A stretch of DNA of 64,000 nucleotides from Corbicula japonica (GCA_038501625.1 JAZAYU010000010.1:8887380-8951379); one strand, 5' to 3'; numbered from the stretch's first letter, positions 1 through 13,010 are shown. Program-made: numbers and translations. The notes: generated from the letters alone by a model not told the origin.

Positions 1-1238
1 CCTTATTTTGTTCTGTTTCGTATACAAAAATAGGGAGGAACAGTTACCTGTCCATAGTTTTGTTTTGTAGATGATCACATTTAAGTAGTTATGTAATCAT
101 TTCACAGTTGTTGACTTAGAAATATCATATAACAGTCATAATCATTTAAGTTCTTTATTGCATCTTACTCTAATCAGGTGTTACAGTTATTTTAGGGCTG
201 TAGATAGTGAAAAATACGCCAGCAAAGTAAATCAGCAAACTAACTGATAAAATATAGTTGTAATAAAGCTTTTAATGTACTCAAAGTAGAATATTGTTTA
301 CTCATTTAAGAGATTCTTTGAAGTATTTTTGCTGCTTATAGAAAACTTTTATGTTTAGAATGATTTTCTTTTTTCATTAATTAAAGAGAAATATTTATAA
401 GAATTTTCACAACATGGGTACTTTGTACATTACTGCCAGATTTCTCTGTAAATTGTTGATTTTATATAGGTCTAGCCCCACCCCTTCACTTCCTCCTCCA
501 GAAAATTACTTTCATACTTCTTACTTACTGGTAGCATTATAGTAAAATACAGATTTATTTTAGCTTAACTGTCTGGCAAAAAAATTCAGAATGATAGAAA
601 CAAATTATGTTTCTTTAAATATGATTTTTTCAACAAGCTAAATTTCAGCACAGGAACTAAGAATTGGGCTTTTTTTAACTGTTTTGGATTATGGTTATAA
701 AAGGATGCACATTTCTTTTAGTGTTCAAAGGATGTGAGAATCTGGCAGAAAAAAGTCCCATTTTCATCCTTTTTAATACATGTTGGCTTAATAGTTGGTG
801 TAGGGAGCTTGCTGCTCTATTTTAGACCAAAATCACCTATTGTATTATAAAAAGTAACACTGTATCAAATATCTAATTTTTCACATATTCGAAAACTTTT
901 CAGCAGTATTTTTTGTCATTTTCCCATTAGTGGTCTAAGAAAGAGCAATCAGACTCGGGCCTACAAAAGGTTGAAATGGTGTAAATATTTTAATATGGAT
1001 TCAGGGAAATTGGGATAGATTTGTCTAACTAGGCCCATGTTGACAAATCGTAGGACATTGCATTGTATTGTTGACAGACACTGAATATTAAAAACTGATG
1101 GTGATTTAATTGCTGTTGACATTAGATATGACATAGTATTAATGGCTGCCATTGTTGTCATAGTGACATAGAATCTAAAAGATACAATGTTTTGATATTA
1201 GTGTCAGTTGACAATGACGATCAACGCCCAGAAGTTAA
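1..1238. other. Presumed CK1 intron, no feature seen
   Basis: AT-rich unique-looking sequence with no convincing exon on either strand. Preceding CK1 exons must lie left of the window or were missed. Confidence 0.5.
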
Positions 1239-1412
1239 CCCTGTACTCCATGTATTCCATGGGTGACCAATGTAGATCCAGTTTGGTCTGCACATCTGTA
1301 CTGTCTGTTCCGAAGATACACTGTTTGCTTTAAGAGTCATTAAGTAGAAGCAAATAGTGTAGATCTACAGTGTTTGCCTATGAGATAAACATTGTGCCAA
1401 TGAAGTAAAGGG
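1239..1412. repeat. M element, decayed copy
   Basis: Preceded by TTAA. Retains CCCTGTACTCCAT at the left, two GTAGATC(C/T) arm motifs and GTAAAGGG at the right; the hairpins are eroded. Confidence 0.6.
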
Positions 1413-1989
1413 CTAATTTAACAATAGATCAAGGTGTGCATGATGGTAATGGTAGTGTAATGGGGTACACCTGTTTTCAGTGACATTGGGAATGCCCTGA
1501 CCCTATTAGTTGTGTGAACTTTTGTCCTTGCATTTCGCATTACTGCCAAACAAAGCTTGATTGTTCTTTTTGAAAGTTAAATAACAAGGACTACTAAATT
1601 GGATGATTGGGTATTGTGTTGGTATTCATTCATGTATCATCTTTCAAGCTTCTTTTTTCATGGAAGCGTAGACAAAAATTCTTGGGTACAGCCTGTTAAA
1701 TTTGGTGATTGGAGCTTATAAGAATCTTCCATTGTCGGCCAGACTGAGTTGAAGGTCACATAAAACCTAACTTTGAAAGGAGTATGGGTATAAACAATGT
1801 TCTTAAAATTGTGGTGTTGCTATTGTAAAAGTGAAGTTACTCTAGGGAAAAGAGTAAACCAGACTGATACTGAGATACCTTCCAAAAGGAGAAAGCAAGA
1901 TAATGCCAGTTGCCTGGAATAGCACAAAATCTTGGGGAGTGGTGGGGGGTTGGCAAACTTGACAGGTGAACCCACTCTATGCTGAAGAT

Positions 1990-2113
1990 TTGAAACCAGT
2001 CACATATCTCAAGCAACTTATTGATTGGCTGAAATGGTGACTGGTCCTTTAGATCTCAATCAGATCCTCGAGATGTTAGACTTGTCTCCATTCTCAGTTT
2101 TATAAACTTGGGA
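1990..2113. repeat. FB1 foldback MITE, decayed copy
   Basis: Contains AAACCAGTC...ATCTCAAGC, a central GATTGGCTGAAATGG, and the right end CTCAGTTTTATAAACTTGGG. Confidence 0.65.
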
Positions 2114-4323
2114 CTTGATTTCAAAGCTCAACTCTGCTTGAAGATGTCAAAGATAAAAAATGTGATAATGTCCTGTAACCTTTTATATGGTAACTGTATT
2201 TCTAGGTGTGAATGATGATATGGGTAAGGCTAAATCCATTTATCAAGAATCCATGTAAAAATACATGTATGTCGGGGGTATAAAATGTAATTTGCTTCAA
2301 TAACCTGCATATATTTGTAATCAAGCTTCAAGGACTGGTGATTTCACTGTAAGCACATCACTCTGGAGGCTGTTCCATTGGAAAAAGAATATAAAAGAAT
2401 TTTTTTTATCAAGTTGTTTGATTATACATTATTCAATAAAAAGATTTCTAAACGTCTTTTACTGTATAAGTTTAATTTAATGTTGTTTGAAAATCATTTG
2501 CCTTATGGTTTGTTCACTATGTTCATAAAAATATAAGTTAATTTAAAATTGTGGGAATTAAAAATAACAAAATAAACATAAGATATTAAGTTATTTCATG
2601 GAGATTTTGGGAGTCTTAATAAATTCTGTAATAATTATGTTTTCACCTTCACATTTTGTGAAAACAAGTTAAAAATAATGTTAAAATATCAGAGTTGCAA
2701 TATAATGAGGAGCTTGTATGATTTCCGGTAAGAAACTTTTATATATGGTTAAAAATTATAAACAATCACACCTGTTAACACCCTGTAGCAGGTATATGGG
2801 GACCGTGGAAACTAATGGTGATTTTTTATGCAAATTGTGCTATTCAGAGAAGAGCGTGGCGTTGAAAAAGTATCGTGAAGTTTGATGAAGATTTAAGAAG
2901 ATTTTGTCCAGTGAAAACACCGGAACTTTCCTATGGTAATCCTAATTTATATTCTTTTCTTTACCTTTAGGCCATTATAAATTGTTACATTATGTTGCAA
3001 GCCCATCTCAGTATTTATGTCAGTCTGTTAGGTTGTCTCCTTTAAAAAAGTTCATATCACTGTCTTGTTATTATTACAACACCTTCCCAAAACAAATCCC
3101 AGAAATTAATACTTCATGGAAACTGAGAACAGTATAAATATAAAACACAGAAGTTTTTGCATCCTTTTTTTGTGTTGGAAGACGCAGAAATTTTTGGCCA
3201 CTGAAAACTGCCGCTATATGATATTAAGTGAGAAGTCTGCACAAGAATGGACCATTAGTCCTTCAAGTTCAAAGCATACCTTTTGTCCTATTTGCAACCA
3301 GTGTAGACCCATATCAGTCTATGCAATGTTACACTCATCAGGGTCTACACTGTTAGCCACTTAATATTTAGTTGATAAATTTGGTTTAAATTTGTTAAAA
3401 CTTTTCTTAGGAAAATGAATGGACTTGGTTCCAATTAACTAATAGAGTCCATTACATCAATTAAGTAGGTTAAAGGTTAATTCAAAGGTGAAAAATTGCC
3501 AATTGAAAATCTTCAAACCAAAATGGAAACCGAATGTTTTTATGTGGGATTTGTCATTCATATTGTGTTTGTTGTGATTGATATTGCAGAATATGACGAA
3601 TAAGATGCTGAAATCCTGGTAACAATTTATAATGGCCTCCCAATAAACAATAAGGAAAGAAATTCCTTTTTTCAAGATTCCTCAAGCATTATTTTTTTAA
3701 GTATAAGAGTGGTATATCACTATGGTGCCCAGCAGGAGTTCATTAGTCGCTGATATTCCCCTCTCTACAATTTCATACCTGATTGCCCAGCAGAAGTAAA
3801 GTAATTGTACATTAAGGAAAATCATTCCCAAGCAGTCATTTAGCTCACTATATTTCAAGTTAGTATATTGCTAAGTTGTTTTAATGCTTAGAACATTTAT
3901 TCAATGTACACTTCACATAATTGCAAATTATTTTAGTTATGTACATTTTTTCTATCATTATTAACATACATGTATTTCATTAGGCTCGCTTTGACCCCAT
4001 TTTGCATGCTTGAATATTTATGTAGGTTTTCTTTGCTTTCGTATACCTACCCCTAATTTTTGTCACCATTGTTGGCACTGCATGTTGGAAAAGACAGTTT
4101 GCATGATGATTGGTGGCATTTACTGTTAAACTTTATTTTATGGTCAGTGTCGAGGCTTTAAAATCTTTGGAAATATTTGTGAAATAATTAAAATTCTAAT
4201 AACAGTTTGAGATGGCTGTTTGTATTTATATAAATGTTTAGAACCCTTCAAGAAAAACTCATAATTGCCAAGATCATTATACTGAGACAGGGAACAAATT
4301 TTTTACCGAACAAATCTCAAGCT
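2114..4323. other. Presumed CK1 intron, no feature seen
   Basis: AT-rich sequence without recognisable coding or repeat structure. Short open frames here (for example 3116-3364) show no family resemblance. Confidence 0.5.
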
Positions 4324-4750
4324 GTAGTTTTGAGACTGGCCTTCACTCTTCTCAAGATCAGGAAACCAGTCTATCAAAAATTTTGCTTTAAGATTTGCAT
4401 AGAATAGTATTTGAAGACAAGGAACCAGTCTTGTTCTTATCAATCACAAAGGAATGTTTGAGACTGGCCTCTTCTCTTGTTTTTGTATACTGAAAAGACA
4501 AGGAACCAGTCCTTAACTTATCGCAGGCTACTGTCTGCTTTTGCCAAGATCTAGGGAACCAATCACAAAATTAAAGTTTAGTCTGGCCTCCACTCCTGCC
4601 ATGGTCAATATACCAAGACAAGAAACCTCTGTAATCTTGGCAATAGTTTTTACTGTTTTATGGACACAAAACATTCTTGCCTATGATTGATTGAACATGA
4701 TTTGTTTCATATACAATAAAAACATTAAATTGTTCTAAAAGTTTAAGATT
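4324..4750 (+). repeat. 427 bp tandem duplication, copy 1 (intact)
   Basis: Begins GTAGTTTTGAGACTGGCC and ends AAAAGTTTAAGATT. It is followed directly by a second copy with few differences. Internally, TTTGAGACTGGCC and GGAACCAGTC recur every ~100-120 bp, so the unit itself seems built from shorter repeats. Confidence 0.85.
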
Positions 4751-6502
4751 GTAGTTTTGAGACTGGCCTTACTCTTTCGAAGATCAGGAAACCAGTCTAT
4801 CGAAAATTTTGCTTAAGATTTGCTAATAATAGTATTTGAAGACAAGGAACCAGTCTTTTTCTTATCAATCACTTTTATTAGCTCACCTGAGCCATAGGCT
4901 CATGGTGAGCTATTGTGACCCGTCTTTGTCCGGCGTCCGGCGTCCCTTGTCCGTCAACAATTTCCTTTAAACAACATCTCCTCTGAAACCACTTGATGGA
5001 TTTTAACCAAATTTGTCCTGAAGCATCCTGGCACTGATGTCTACAAAAGTTGTTCAAATCATGACCACAGGGTCAAGGTCAAGGTCACTGCTGCTAAAAA
5101 TAGAAATTCAGTCTTTGCTCAATTACTTGAGTTTGCTTAGGGTTATTGACTCCAAACTTGGTGTATGGGTAGCTTATATCAAAAGGCAGCTTGGGGTTGC
5201 TACCCAGGTGTCTGTGATCAAGGTCAAGGTCACTGTTGCTAAAAATAGAAATTTGGTCTTTGCTCAATTACTTGAGTTTGCTTAGGGTTATTGACTCCAA
5301 ACTTGGTGTATGGGTAGCTTATATCAAAAGGCAGCTTGGGGTTGCTACCCAGATGTCTGTGATCAAGGTCAAGGTCACTGTTGCTAAAAATAGAAATTCA
5401 GTTTCTGCTTAATAACTTGAGTTTGCTCTGGCATATTGACTCCAAACTTGGTGTATGGGTAGCTTATATCAAAAGGCAGCTTGGGGTTGCTACCCAGGTG
5501 TCTGTGATTAAGGTCAAGGTCACTGTTACTAAAAATAGAAATGCAGTTTCTACTTAATTACTTGAGATTGCTTTGGCCTATTGACTCCAAACTTGGTATA
5601 TGGATAGCTTATATCTAGAGGCAGCTTTGGGTTGCTACCCAGGTGTCAGTGATTAAGGTCAAGGTCACTGTTACTAAAAATAGAAATTCAGTTTCTACTT
5701 AATTACTTGAGATTGCTTTTGCCTATTGACTCCAAACTTGGTATATGGATAGCTTAAATTAAGAGGCAACTTGGGAAAGCTACCTACGTGTCTGTGATCA
5801 AGGTCAAGGTCACTGTTGCTAAAAATAGAAATTCAGTTTCCACTTAATAACTTGAGTTTGCTTTGGTTTTTTGACTCCACACTTGGTGTATGAGTAGCTT
5901 ATATCAAACGGCAGCTTGGGATTGCTACCCAGGTGTCTCTGATCAAGGTTAAGGTCACAGTTGCTAAAAATAGAAATTCAGTTTCCACTTAATAACTTGA
6001 GTTTGCTTCGGCATATTGACTCCAAACTTGGTATATGGGTAGCTTATAACAAGAGACAAATTGGGATTGCTACCCACGTGTCTGTGATCAAGGTCAAGGT
6101 CACTGTTGCTAAAAATAAAAATTCAGTTTCTGGTTAATAACTTGAGTTTCATACTCAGGTGAGCGATTCAGGGCCATCATGGCCCTCTTGTGTTTGAGAC
6201 TGGCCTCCGTTCTTGTTAAGATTTGTATACAGAAAAGACAAGGAACCAGTCCTTAACTAAACGCAAGCTACAGTCTGCTTTTGACAAGATCAATAAATTG
6301 AAACCAGGGAACCAATCACAAAATTAAAGTTTAGACTGGCCTCCACTCCTGCCATGGTCAATATATCGAGACAAGAAACCTCTGTAATCTTGGCAATGGT
6401 TTTTACTGTTTTATGGATACAAAACATTCTTGCCCACGATTGAATGAACATGATTTGTTATTATATTATAAAAACATTAAGTTGTACTAAAAGTTTAAGA
6501 TT
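4751..6502 (+). repeat. 427 bp tandem duplication, copy 2, split by an HLE
   Basis: The left part (4751-4872) and right part (about 6192-6502) together reproduce copy 1, including the shared end AAAAGTTTAAGATT. The 1.3 kb between them is a helentron-like element. Confidence 0.85.
4873..6191 (+). mobile_element. Helentron-like element, family HLE-1 (AGCTCACC)
   Basis: The left end is a hairpin, AGCTCACC...GGTGAGCT (4880-4911), followed by GTCCGGCGTCC. The core is about eight ~146 bp units, each with AAGGTCAAGGTCACTG. The right end has CTCAGGTGAGC (inverse of the left arm), then hairpin GGGCCatcatGGCCC and CTCTTGT (6185-6191). No coding capacity is seen, so it is non-autonomous. Confidence 0.8.
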
Positions 6503-6787
6503 CTAGGGTAGTTATTTAAATGGACCTTTGCTATGAAATATTTATTCTTAATTTTTCATGCCAGAGTAAAAATGTGTCAGATTTATTCCTTTGCAAGTGC
6601 TTAACTTGATGCACTGAAGGCCTTCACTCCATCAAAATTTAAACTTTAAATCATAGAACCAGAAGAAAATGTATAAAATTGAAAGAAATAATACTAGCAG
6701 CCATCTCGTATTAAACTTTGAAATATGTTTGACAAATAATGAACTTAAGTATTTTTTAAAGTATTTAATGGTTCTTTGACTTGACAG
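6503..6787 (+). other. CK1 intron end before exon A
   Basis: AT-rich sequence leading to the acceptor at 6787; no other feature. Confidence 0.5.
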
Positions 6788-7062
6788 ATCCAGGCCGAAG
6801 TGGTCGGGCCGGGAAAGATAAAGTGCCAACAAGACTTGCGCTTAACATGCGTGGGGCAGAGGGTGGCACAGCAGCCGAGGCACAAGTGGACTCGCGTATC
6901 AGTGAAAGTAGACTGGCAACGCCTTCCTCAGGAGGAAGAATGAGCTTTAAAGGATCAGGGATCCCAGTGCCAGTGGGAGGGGCGGCTAGTGATAATTCCA
7001 AACTTCGTAGACTGGCTCAGGACGGTAGAGGCCACAGTACCTCAAGACAAAGACAGCAATAA
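6788..7062 (+). CDS. CSNK1D: Casein kinase I delta/epsilon, candidate alternative terminal exon A (partial gene)
   Basis: This open exon follows an acceptor (ttgacttgacag) at 6787. It is entered in phase 1 and encodes about 90 residues before TAA at 7060-7062. It begins PGRSGRAGKDKVPTRL. The K-V-P-T-R-L core resembles the K-V-S-M-R-L of the CK1 delta/epsilon regulatory tail. The rest is Gly/Ser/Arg-rich and disordered-looking, with an S-G-I-P tetrapeptide at 6955-6966 and a basic end (STSRQRQQ). There is no catalytic domain here; the kinase exons would lie left of the window. CK1 delta/epsilon are Ser/Thr kinases of clock, Wnt and centrosome pathways, and their tails are autoinhibitory when autophosphorylated. 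The link to CK1 is inferred from the same strand, the same acceptor phase as exon B 10 kb downstream, and the shared motif. It could instead be the last exon of another gene. No AATAAA was found in the next 1 kb. Confidence 0.6.
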
Positions 7063-7133
7063 TGTGTTCTCTTTGCCATTAAGAATGTTGTTTGTTTAGG
7101 GTTATATAACCGTATATAGCAATACACATCTTT

Positions 7134-7335
7134 CCCTTTACTCCTTATATACCGGTACGCCTTTTAAGGCTTGTGCCACCAGTGAAGATCCAGATAAGCC
7201 GGAACATCTGTGCAATCTAATCTGGATCTGCACTGGCCATATCTTGGTAAAAAATAACCAAATGAATCTATAAGCAAGCCGTGTAGATCCAGATCAGATG
7301 GCACAGATGTGCCAGTTTACAGGTCATTACCCTAC
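7134..7335. repeat. M element copy
   Basis: Left end CCCTTTACTCC; both hairpins recognisable (GAAGATCCAGATAAGCCGG; GTGTAGATCCAGATCAGATG). It lies in the presumed 3' UTR after CK1 exon A. Confidence 0.7.
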
Positions 7336-7504
7336 TGACAAATTTGGAGTATGTAATACCCTGAACAAACAACATATCTATGATGGCCCTTTCATGAAAA
7401 TTCTTCCCTCACTACATTTGAAAACGGTGCCGAAATCTGCTCTTAAATGTTGACTTATTCAAAGTTCAGTGCAATTTGGAAAACACATGTAAACTTTTAT
7501 ATAA

Positions 7505-7695
7505 TTTTATGTGGTTGTTATCGAACGTGCAAGGAATGTATATCGAGATCAGCCAGCACATTGATGCCATCTGATCAGGATCTACACTGTAGGCATATTT
7601 TTTCAGAAATAACAATGAATCAAAAAGCGAACTGTTTAAGATCCTGATTTTGAGGCAAAGGTGTGCTGACTGATCTGGATCTGCACTGTTTACCT
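7505..7695. repeat. M element, partial copy
   Basis: Arms AGATCAGCCAGCACATTGAT and CTGATCTGGATCTGCACTG are preserved; the terminal sequences are decayed. Confidence 0.65.
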
Positions 7696-9596
7696 AAGGG
7701 TTACATTTGAATAATAGTTGGTTTCCTTGAAAATTGTCCTGAACTACATGAAGAAAACAAAGCAAACATGTTTCTGTTAATATTTTAATTATTACATATT
7801 TCTCCCAAATGACCTACTGGTGCATTATTATTTCAACATAAAACCTCATTTTGTGTATTATTCATCTTAAATATTGTGATATTTGTATAAAATTGTATAA
7901 TAATTTGTAAATTTGTATAGTATTATTTTATGACATTATTGATAACACATTCAAGATTGTAATATATAGATATTTTTATTGTGAAGCATCACAAGATATA
8001 TACATGTAAATAATTTATCTGGTGTAATATTTGATGTATGTTGCCCCTTACATCATTTTTAGCTCGACTATTCGAAGAATATGTCGAGCTATTCTACTCA
8101 CTTAGGTGTCGGCGTCGCCGTCCCGCTTTGGTTAAAGTTTGCGTGCAACATACCTATATCTTACAAACTACTATAGCTACAGCTTTGAAACTTGGCACAC
8201 TTGTTCATCATCATGTCCCGAGTGTGTGTGCCAAGAACCATAACTCTAACTTTCATTTTGATCAAATTATGGCCCTTTTTTGACTTAGAATTTCAGGTTA
8301 AAGTTTGCGTGCAAGCTACTGTACAAACACATAACTTCAATACTACTTATACTACAGCTTTGAAACTTGGCACACTTGTTCATCATCATGTCCCGAGTGT
8401 GTGTGCCAAGAACCATAACTCTAACTTTCATTTTGATCAAATTATGGCCCTTTTTCGACTTAGAATTCTAGGTTAAAGTTTGCGTGCAAGCTACTGTACA
8501 AACACATAACTTCCATACTCTTTATACTACAGCTTTGAAACTTTCAGCACTTGGTCATTATCATATCCTGAGTGGATCAGCCAAGAACCATTACTCTTAC
8601 TTCTATTTTTTTCAAATTATGGCCCTTTTTCGACTTAGAATTTCAGGTTAAAGTTTGCGTGCAAGCTACTGTACAAACACATAACTTCAATACTACTTAT
8701 ACTACAGCTTTGAAACTTTCAGCACTTGTTCATTATCATATCCCGAGTGGATATGCCAAGAACCATAACTCTTACTTCCATTTTGATCAAATTATGGCCC
8801 TTTTTCGACTTAGAATTTTAGGTTAAAGTTTGCGTGCAAGCTAGTTTCTTTAATACTTCTTGTACTATAGCTTTGAAACTTTCAACACTTGTTTACCATC
8901 ATGACCCCGACTATGTATTCCAAGAACCATAACTCTTTCTTTAATTTTTAATCAAATTATAGCCCTTTTTCAACTTAAAATTTCTGGTTAAAGTTTGCAT
9001 GCAAGCTAGTTACTTTCATTCTTCTTGTACTATAGCTTTGAAACTAAAGACACTTGGTCACCATCATGACCCTGACTATGTATGCCAAGAACCATAACTC
9101 TTTCTTTGATTTTTATTAAATTATTGCCCTTTTTCACTTAGAATTTAAGGTTAAAGTTTGCGTGCAAGCTAGTTACTTTCATACTTCTTTGTACTACAAC
9201 TTTGAAATTTGTTCTTTATCATGACCCTGACTATGTTTGCCAAGAACCATAACTCTTTCTTTGATTTTTATCAAATTATTGCGCTTTTTAGAATTAGAAA
9301 TTAAGGTTTAAGTTTACGTGCAAGATGGTGAAACCTCATAACTTTCATTCTATTAAAACCACAACTTTTAAACTTTGTATACGTTTATTTTATCATACAT
9401 CAGGTTGATGTTCAAAGGCCCATAACTCATCCTTGCTTTTTTTATTTAATTTTTGCCCTTTTTCACTTTGAAATTAGAATTAAGACTTAGAAATTATGGT
9501 TAAAGTTTCAGTGTTAGTGTTTTTCATAGGTAATGCTATAGAAAAGGTTTAAAACAGATTTACTTAACATACTTTGGATGAAAGTGTTGAGTGGTT

Positions 9597-10478
9597 ATAC
9601 TATACTATACTATACTATACTATACTATACTATACTATACTACACCACACCACACCACACCACACCACACAACACAACACAACCACATACCACACCACAC
9701 CACACCACCCCCAGCACACCACACCACCCCAAACCACCACCACCACACCACCACCACACCACACTACCATCACCCCCACCACCACCACATACCACCACTA
9801 CAAACAACACCACCACCACACCACCACCTCCACACCACCACATGCCACCACCACCACTAACAACAACAATACCACCACCACCACCAACAACACCATCACC
9901 AATAACAACACCACCAACAACAACACCACAAACAACAACACCACCAAAAGCAACAACACCAACAACAACAACACAAACAACAGAAGCAACAATAACACAA
10001 ATAACAACAACAACTCTACCAACAACACTGTCAACAACACCACCAACAACACCCCCACCAACAACAACAACACCACTACCACCACCAACAACAACAACAC
10101 CAACAAGACAACCAACAATAACTCAAAGAACAACAACAACACCACCATCAACACCACCACCAACTATACCGTAAACAACACCACAAACAAAAACACCACC
10201 ACCAACAACACCATCACCAACAACACGAACACCACCAACAACAACACCACCACCAACATCAACACCAACAATATTATCAACAACACCAACAACTAACAAC
10301 ACTAACAACAACACCAACATAACAACACTACCACCAACAACACCACCACCACCACCAACAACACCACCACTACCAACACCAACAACAATACCAACAACAG
10401 CAACTACACCAACACCACCAACAACAGCAACCAGCATACCATACCATACTATACTACACCACACCTCACCACATCACT
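9597..10478. repeat. Simple-sequence tract, (TATAC)n then CCACA / ACA / CCA
   Basis: Opens with about ten TATAC pentamers (9597-9641), passes through CCACA repeats and then about 800 bp of interrupted CCA/ACA trinucleotides, closing with TATAC-like repeats again. Strand asymmetry is extreme: almost no G on the + strand. Long Thr/Asn/Pro open frames across it are artefacts of composition. Confidence 0.95.
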
Positions 10479-10582
10479 TTAGGTGGGCAGGGATAGTGGG
10501 TTGATGGGTGTGGGATCAGGGGTGTATGGGCTGGGTTATGTAAACACTCTTAAAAAACTACAATAATAAATTAAGTGTAATT

Positions 10583-12249
10583 TATTATGCTCCCCCCGAA
10601 ATTCGGGGGAGCATATAGTTGTCGCTTTGTCCGTCCGTCCGTCCCGTCCGTCCGTTCGTTCGTTCGTTCGTCCGTCCGTCCGTCATAATATTGTCCGGAC
10701 AATTACACAAAAACTATGAGAGGTATCAACACTAAACTTCATAGGTAGTTAGATCTCGTTGAGGAGCAGTGCAGTGCACAAGAACTATAACTCTTGCTTT
10801 ATTCATTTTTGAGTTATTGCCCTTTGAAATTTCTCATACTTACTTTTTGTCCGGGGCATATCTCCCAAAGTCTAAGAGTTATGAAGTTGAAACTTCATAA
10901 GTAGATAGATCTCAATGAGGAGCAGTGCAGTGCACAAGAACCATAACTCTTGCTTTATTCATTTTTGAGTTATTGCCCTTTGAAATTTCTCATACTTACT
11001 TTTTGTCCGGGGCATATCTCACAAAGTATAAGAGTTATGAAGTTGAAACTTCATAAGTAGATAGATCTCAATGAGGAGCAGTGCAGTGCACAAGAACCAT
11101 AACTCTTGCTTTATTCATTTTTGAGTTATTGCCCTTTGAAATTTCTCATACTTACTTTTTGTCCGGGGCATATTTCACAAAGTATAAGAGTTATGAAGTT
11201 GAAACTTCATAAGTAGATAGATCTCAATGAGGAGCAGTGCAGTGCATAAGAACCATAACTCTTGCTTTATTCATTTTCGAGTTATTGCCCTTTCAAATTT
11301 CTCATACTTACTTTTTGTCTGGGGCATATCTCACAAAGTATAAGAGTTATGAAGTTGAACCTTCATAACTAGATAGATCTCAGGGAGGAGCAGTGCAGTG
11401 CACAAGAACCATAACTCTTGCTTTATTCATTTTTGAGTTATTGCCCTTTGAAATTTTTCATACTTCCTTTTTGTCCGGGGCATATCTCACAAAGTATAAG
11501 AGTTATGAAGTTGAAACTTAAGTAGATAGATCTCAATGATGAGCAGTGCAGTGCATAAGAACCATAACTCTTGCTTTTATTGATTTTTGATTTATTGCCC
11601 TTTGAAATTTCTCTTACTTATTTTTTGTCCAGGGCATATCACACAAAGTATAAGAGTTATGAACGTGAAACTTCATAAGTAGAATGAATTCGTTGAGGAG
11701 CAGTGCAGCACACAAGAACCATAACTCTTGCTTTATTCATTATAGAGTTAATGCCCTTTGAAATTTACCATACTTACTTTTTGTCCGGGGCATATCTCAC
11801 AAAGTATAAGAGTTAGGAAGTTGAAACTTCATAAGTAGATAGATCTCAATGAGGAGCAGTGCAGTGCACAAGAACCATAAATCTTGCTTTATTGATTTTT
11901 TATTTATTTCCCTTTGAAATTTCTCTTACTTAGTTTTATCTGGTGCATATCTCACAAAGTATAAAAGTTTCTGAACTTGAAACTTCATAAGTAGAATGAT
12001 CTCAATGCGGAGCAGTGCAATGCACAAGAACCATAACTCTTGCTTTATTCATTTTTGAGTTAGTGCCCTTTGAAATTTCTCATTTTTTTTTGTCTTATTT
12101 TTGTACAATATTGTAAAATGCTTTCTGTTTGAATCGTAAAGGAAACTTTCAAATACAATATCTTTCTTACAAATTCTTCCTGTTCTAACAAAAAAGTATT
12201 TGTGACAAAGCGGCGTTGGGGAGCATAACCCGTCTCTGACGGCTCTTGT
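10583..12249 (+). mobile_element. Helentron-like element, family HLE-3 (GCTCCCCC), nested in HLE-2
   Basis: Left hairpin GCTCCCCCC...GGGGGAGC (10589-10612), then (GTCC)n/(GTTC)n. The core is nine ~155-163 bp units carrying GCAGTGCAGTGCACAAGAAC and CATAACTCTTGC. Right end GGGGAGCATAA, hairpin CCGTCtctGACGG, and CTCTTGT (12243-12249). The units are very similar to each other, suggesting recent amplification. Confidence 0.85.
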
Positions 12250-12412
12250 TGATTTCCTAACTTAGATTAAGAAACTTTTGTTCATGTGTGTGTGTTGGGT
12301 GTCATAAACTCCTGAATTACTTTCCAGTTTAAATGAAGCCCAGTTTAAAATGTGCTTAAATATGTCTGACTTCGAATAGTCGAGCTTGCAGTCGTTTCCG
12401 ACTGGCTCTTGT

Positions 12413-13010
12413 TAATATACCAAAAGTTCAGATAAAAATTATTTACATTATCATTTTGTCAACATTTGAATAAAAATACGTAATTTAATTAAACTGCAGT
12501 AGTTTATGCAGTTATGTAAGGTTGGCATTTTTAAATTAGATTGAAGTAGATCATTAACTTTCTGATCACCCATTTAGTCGGTGGCATGGAATGACATGGC
12601 TTAAAAAAGACCATAACTTGGACTTATCATGTTTTCAGGAAATTAACTGTAAAGGATTGCCAGATATTACTGTGTATTTTACCAAAATAAAAATATTATG
12701 TTTAAAAAAATTTGGAACAAAAGCGGAAATTGAAAATAATAAATGTCCTCCCCCTAACTTATGAAAATCATTTCTATATTAATGATTGATAAGAGCTGCT
12801 TGTAGACACGTCCGGTGATGCGCCCCATTTTATTTTTATCCAAGATGTTCAACCATTGTATACATGATATCATGATATCATTAATGTATCATTAAAATTT
12901 TTTTATCAATTTGTAAATGCCCATTTTCAACAAGTCACATTGCAGCGAATGAATATAGCAGAAATTATATTTAGTTACTGTAAGAGATGAATGATTGTTG
13001 CTGCACTTAA
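12413..13010. other. CK1 intron between terminal exons, no feature seen
   Basis: AT-rich. An AATAAA at about 12474 could serve transcripts ending in exon A, but only after reading through HLE-2. Confidence 0.4.

Larger units (their letters stand above)
8061..12412 (+). mobile_element. Helentron-like element, family HLE-2 (AGCTCGAC), with nested insertions
   Basis: Left hairpin AGCTCGAC...GTCGAGCT (8061-8090). The core is about eight ~175 bp units marked by AAAGTTTGCGTGCAAGCT (8131 to about 9500). A long simple-sequence tract and an HLE-3 element follow. The right end is TTCGAATAGTCGAGCT, then hairpin CAGTCGtttcCGACTG and CTCTTGT (12406-12412). The left and right ends are inverse to each other (CTCGACTATTCGAA). 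A microsatellite beside the tandem core recalls bivalve 'pearl' elements. Confidence 0.8.

Noticed and set aside
6765..7001. 78 aa minus-strand frame over CK1 exon A
   Set aside because: It is antisense to a better-supported exon and owes its openness to the GC-richer exon.
5037..8826. Frames of 80-95 aa repeating the same peptide
   Set aside because: They are translations of HLE tandem units. The repeats drift in frame and have no start or domain evidence.
9574..10464. Long open frames (up to 240 aa) rich in Thr/Asn/Pro/His, and Val/Leu on the other strand
   Set aside because: They are read in several frames at once from a CCA/ACA/TATAC simple-sequence tract. The lack of stops follows from composition.
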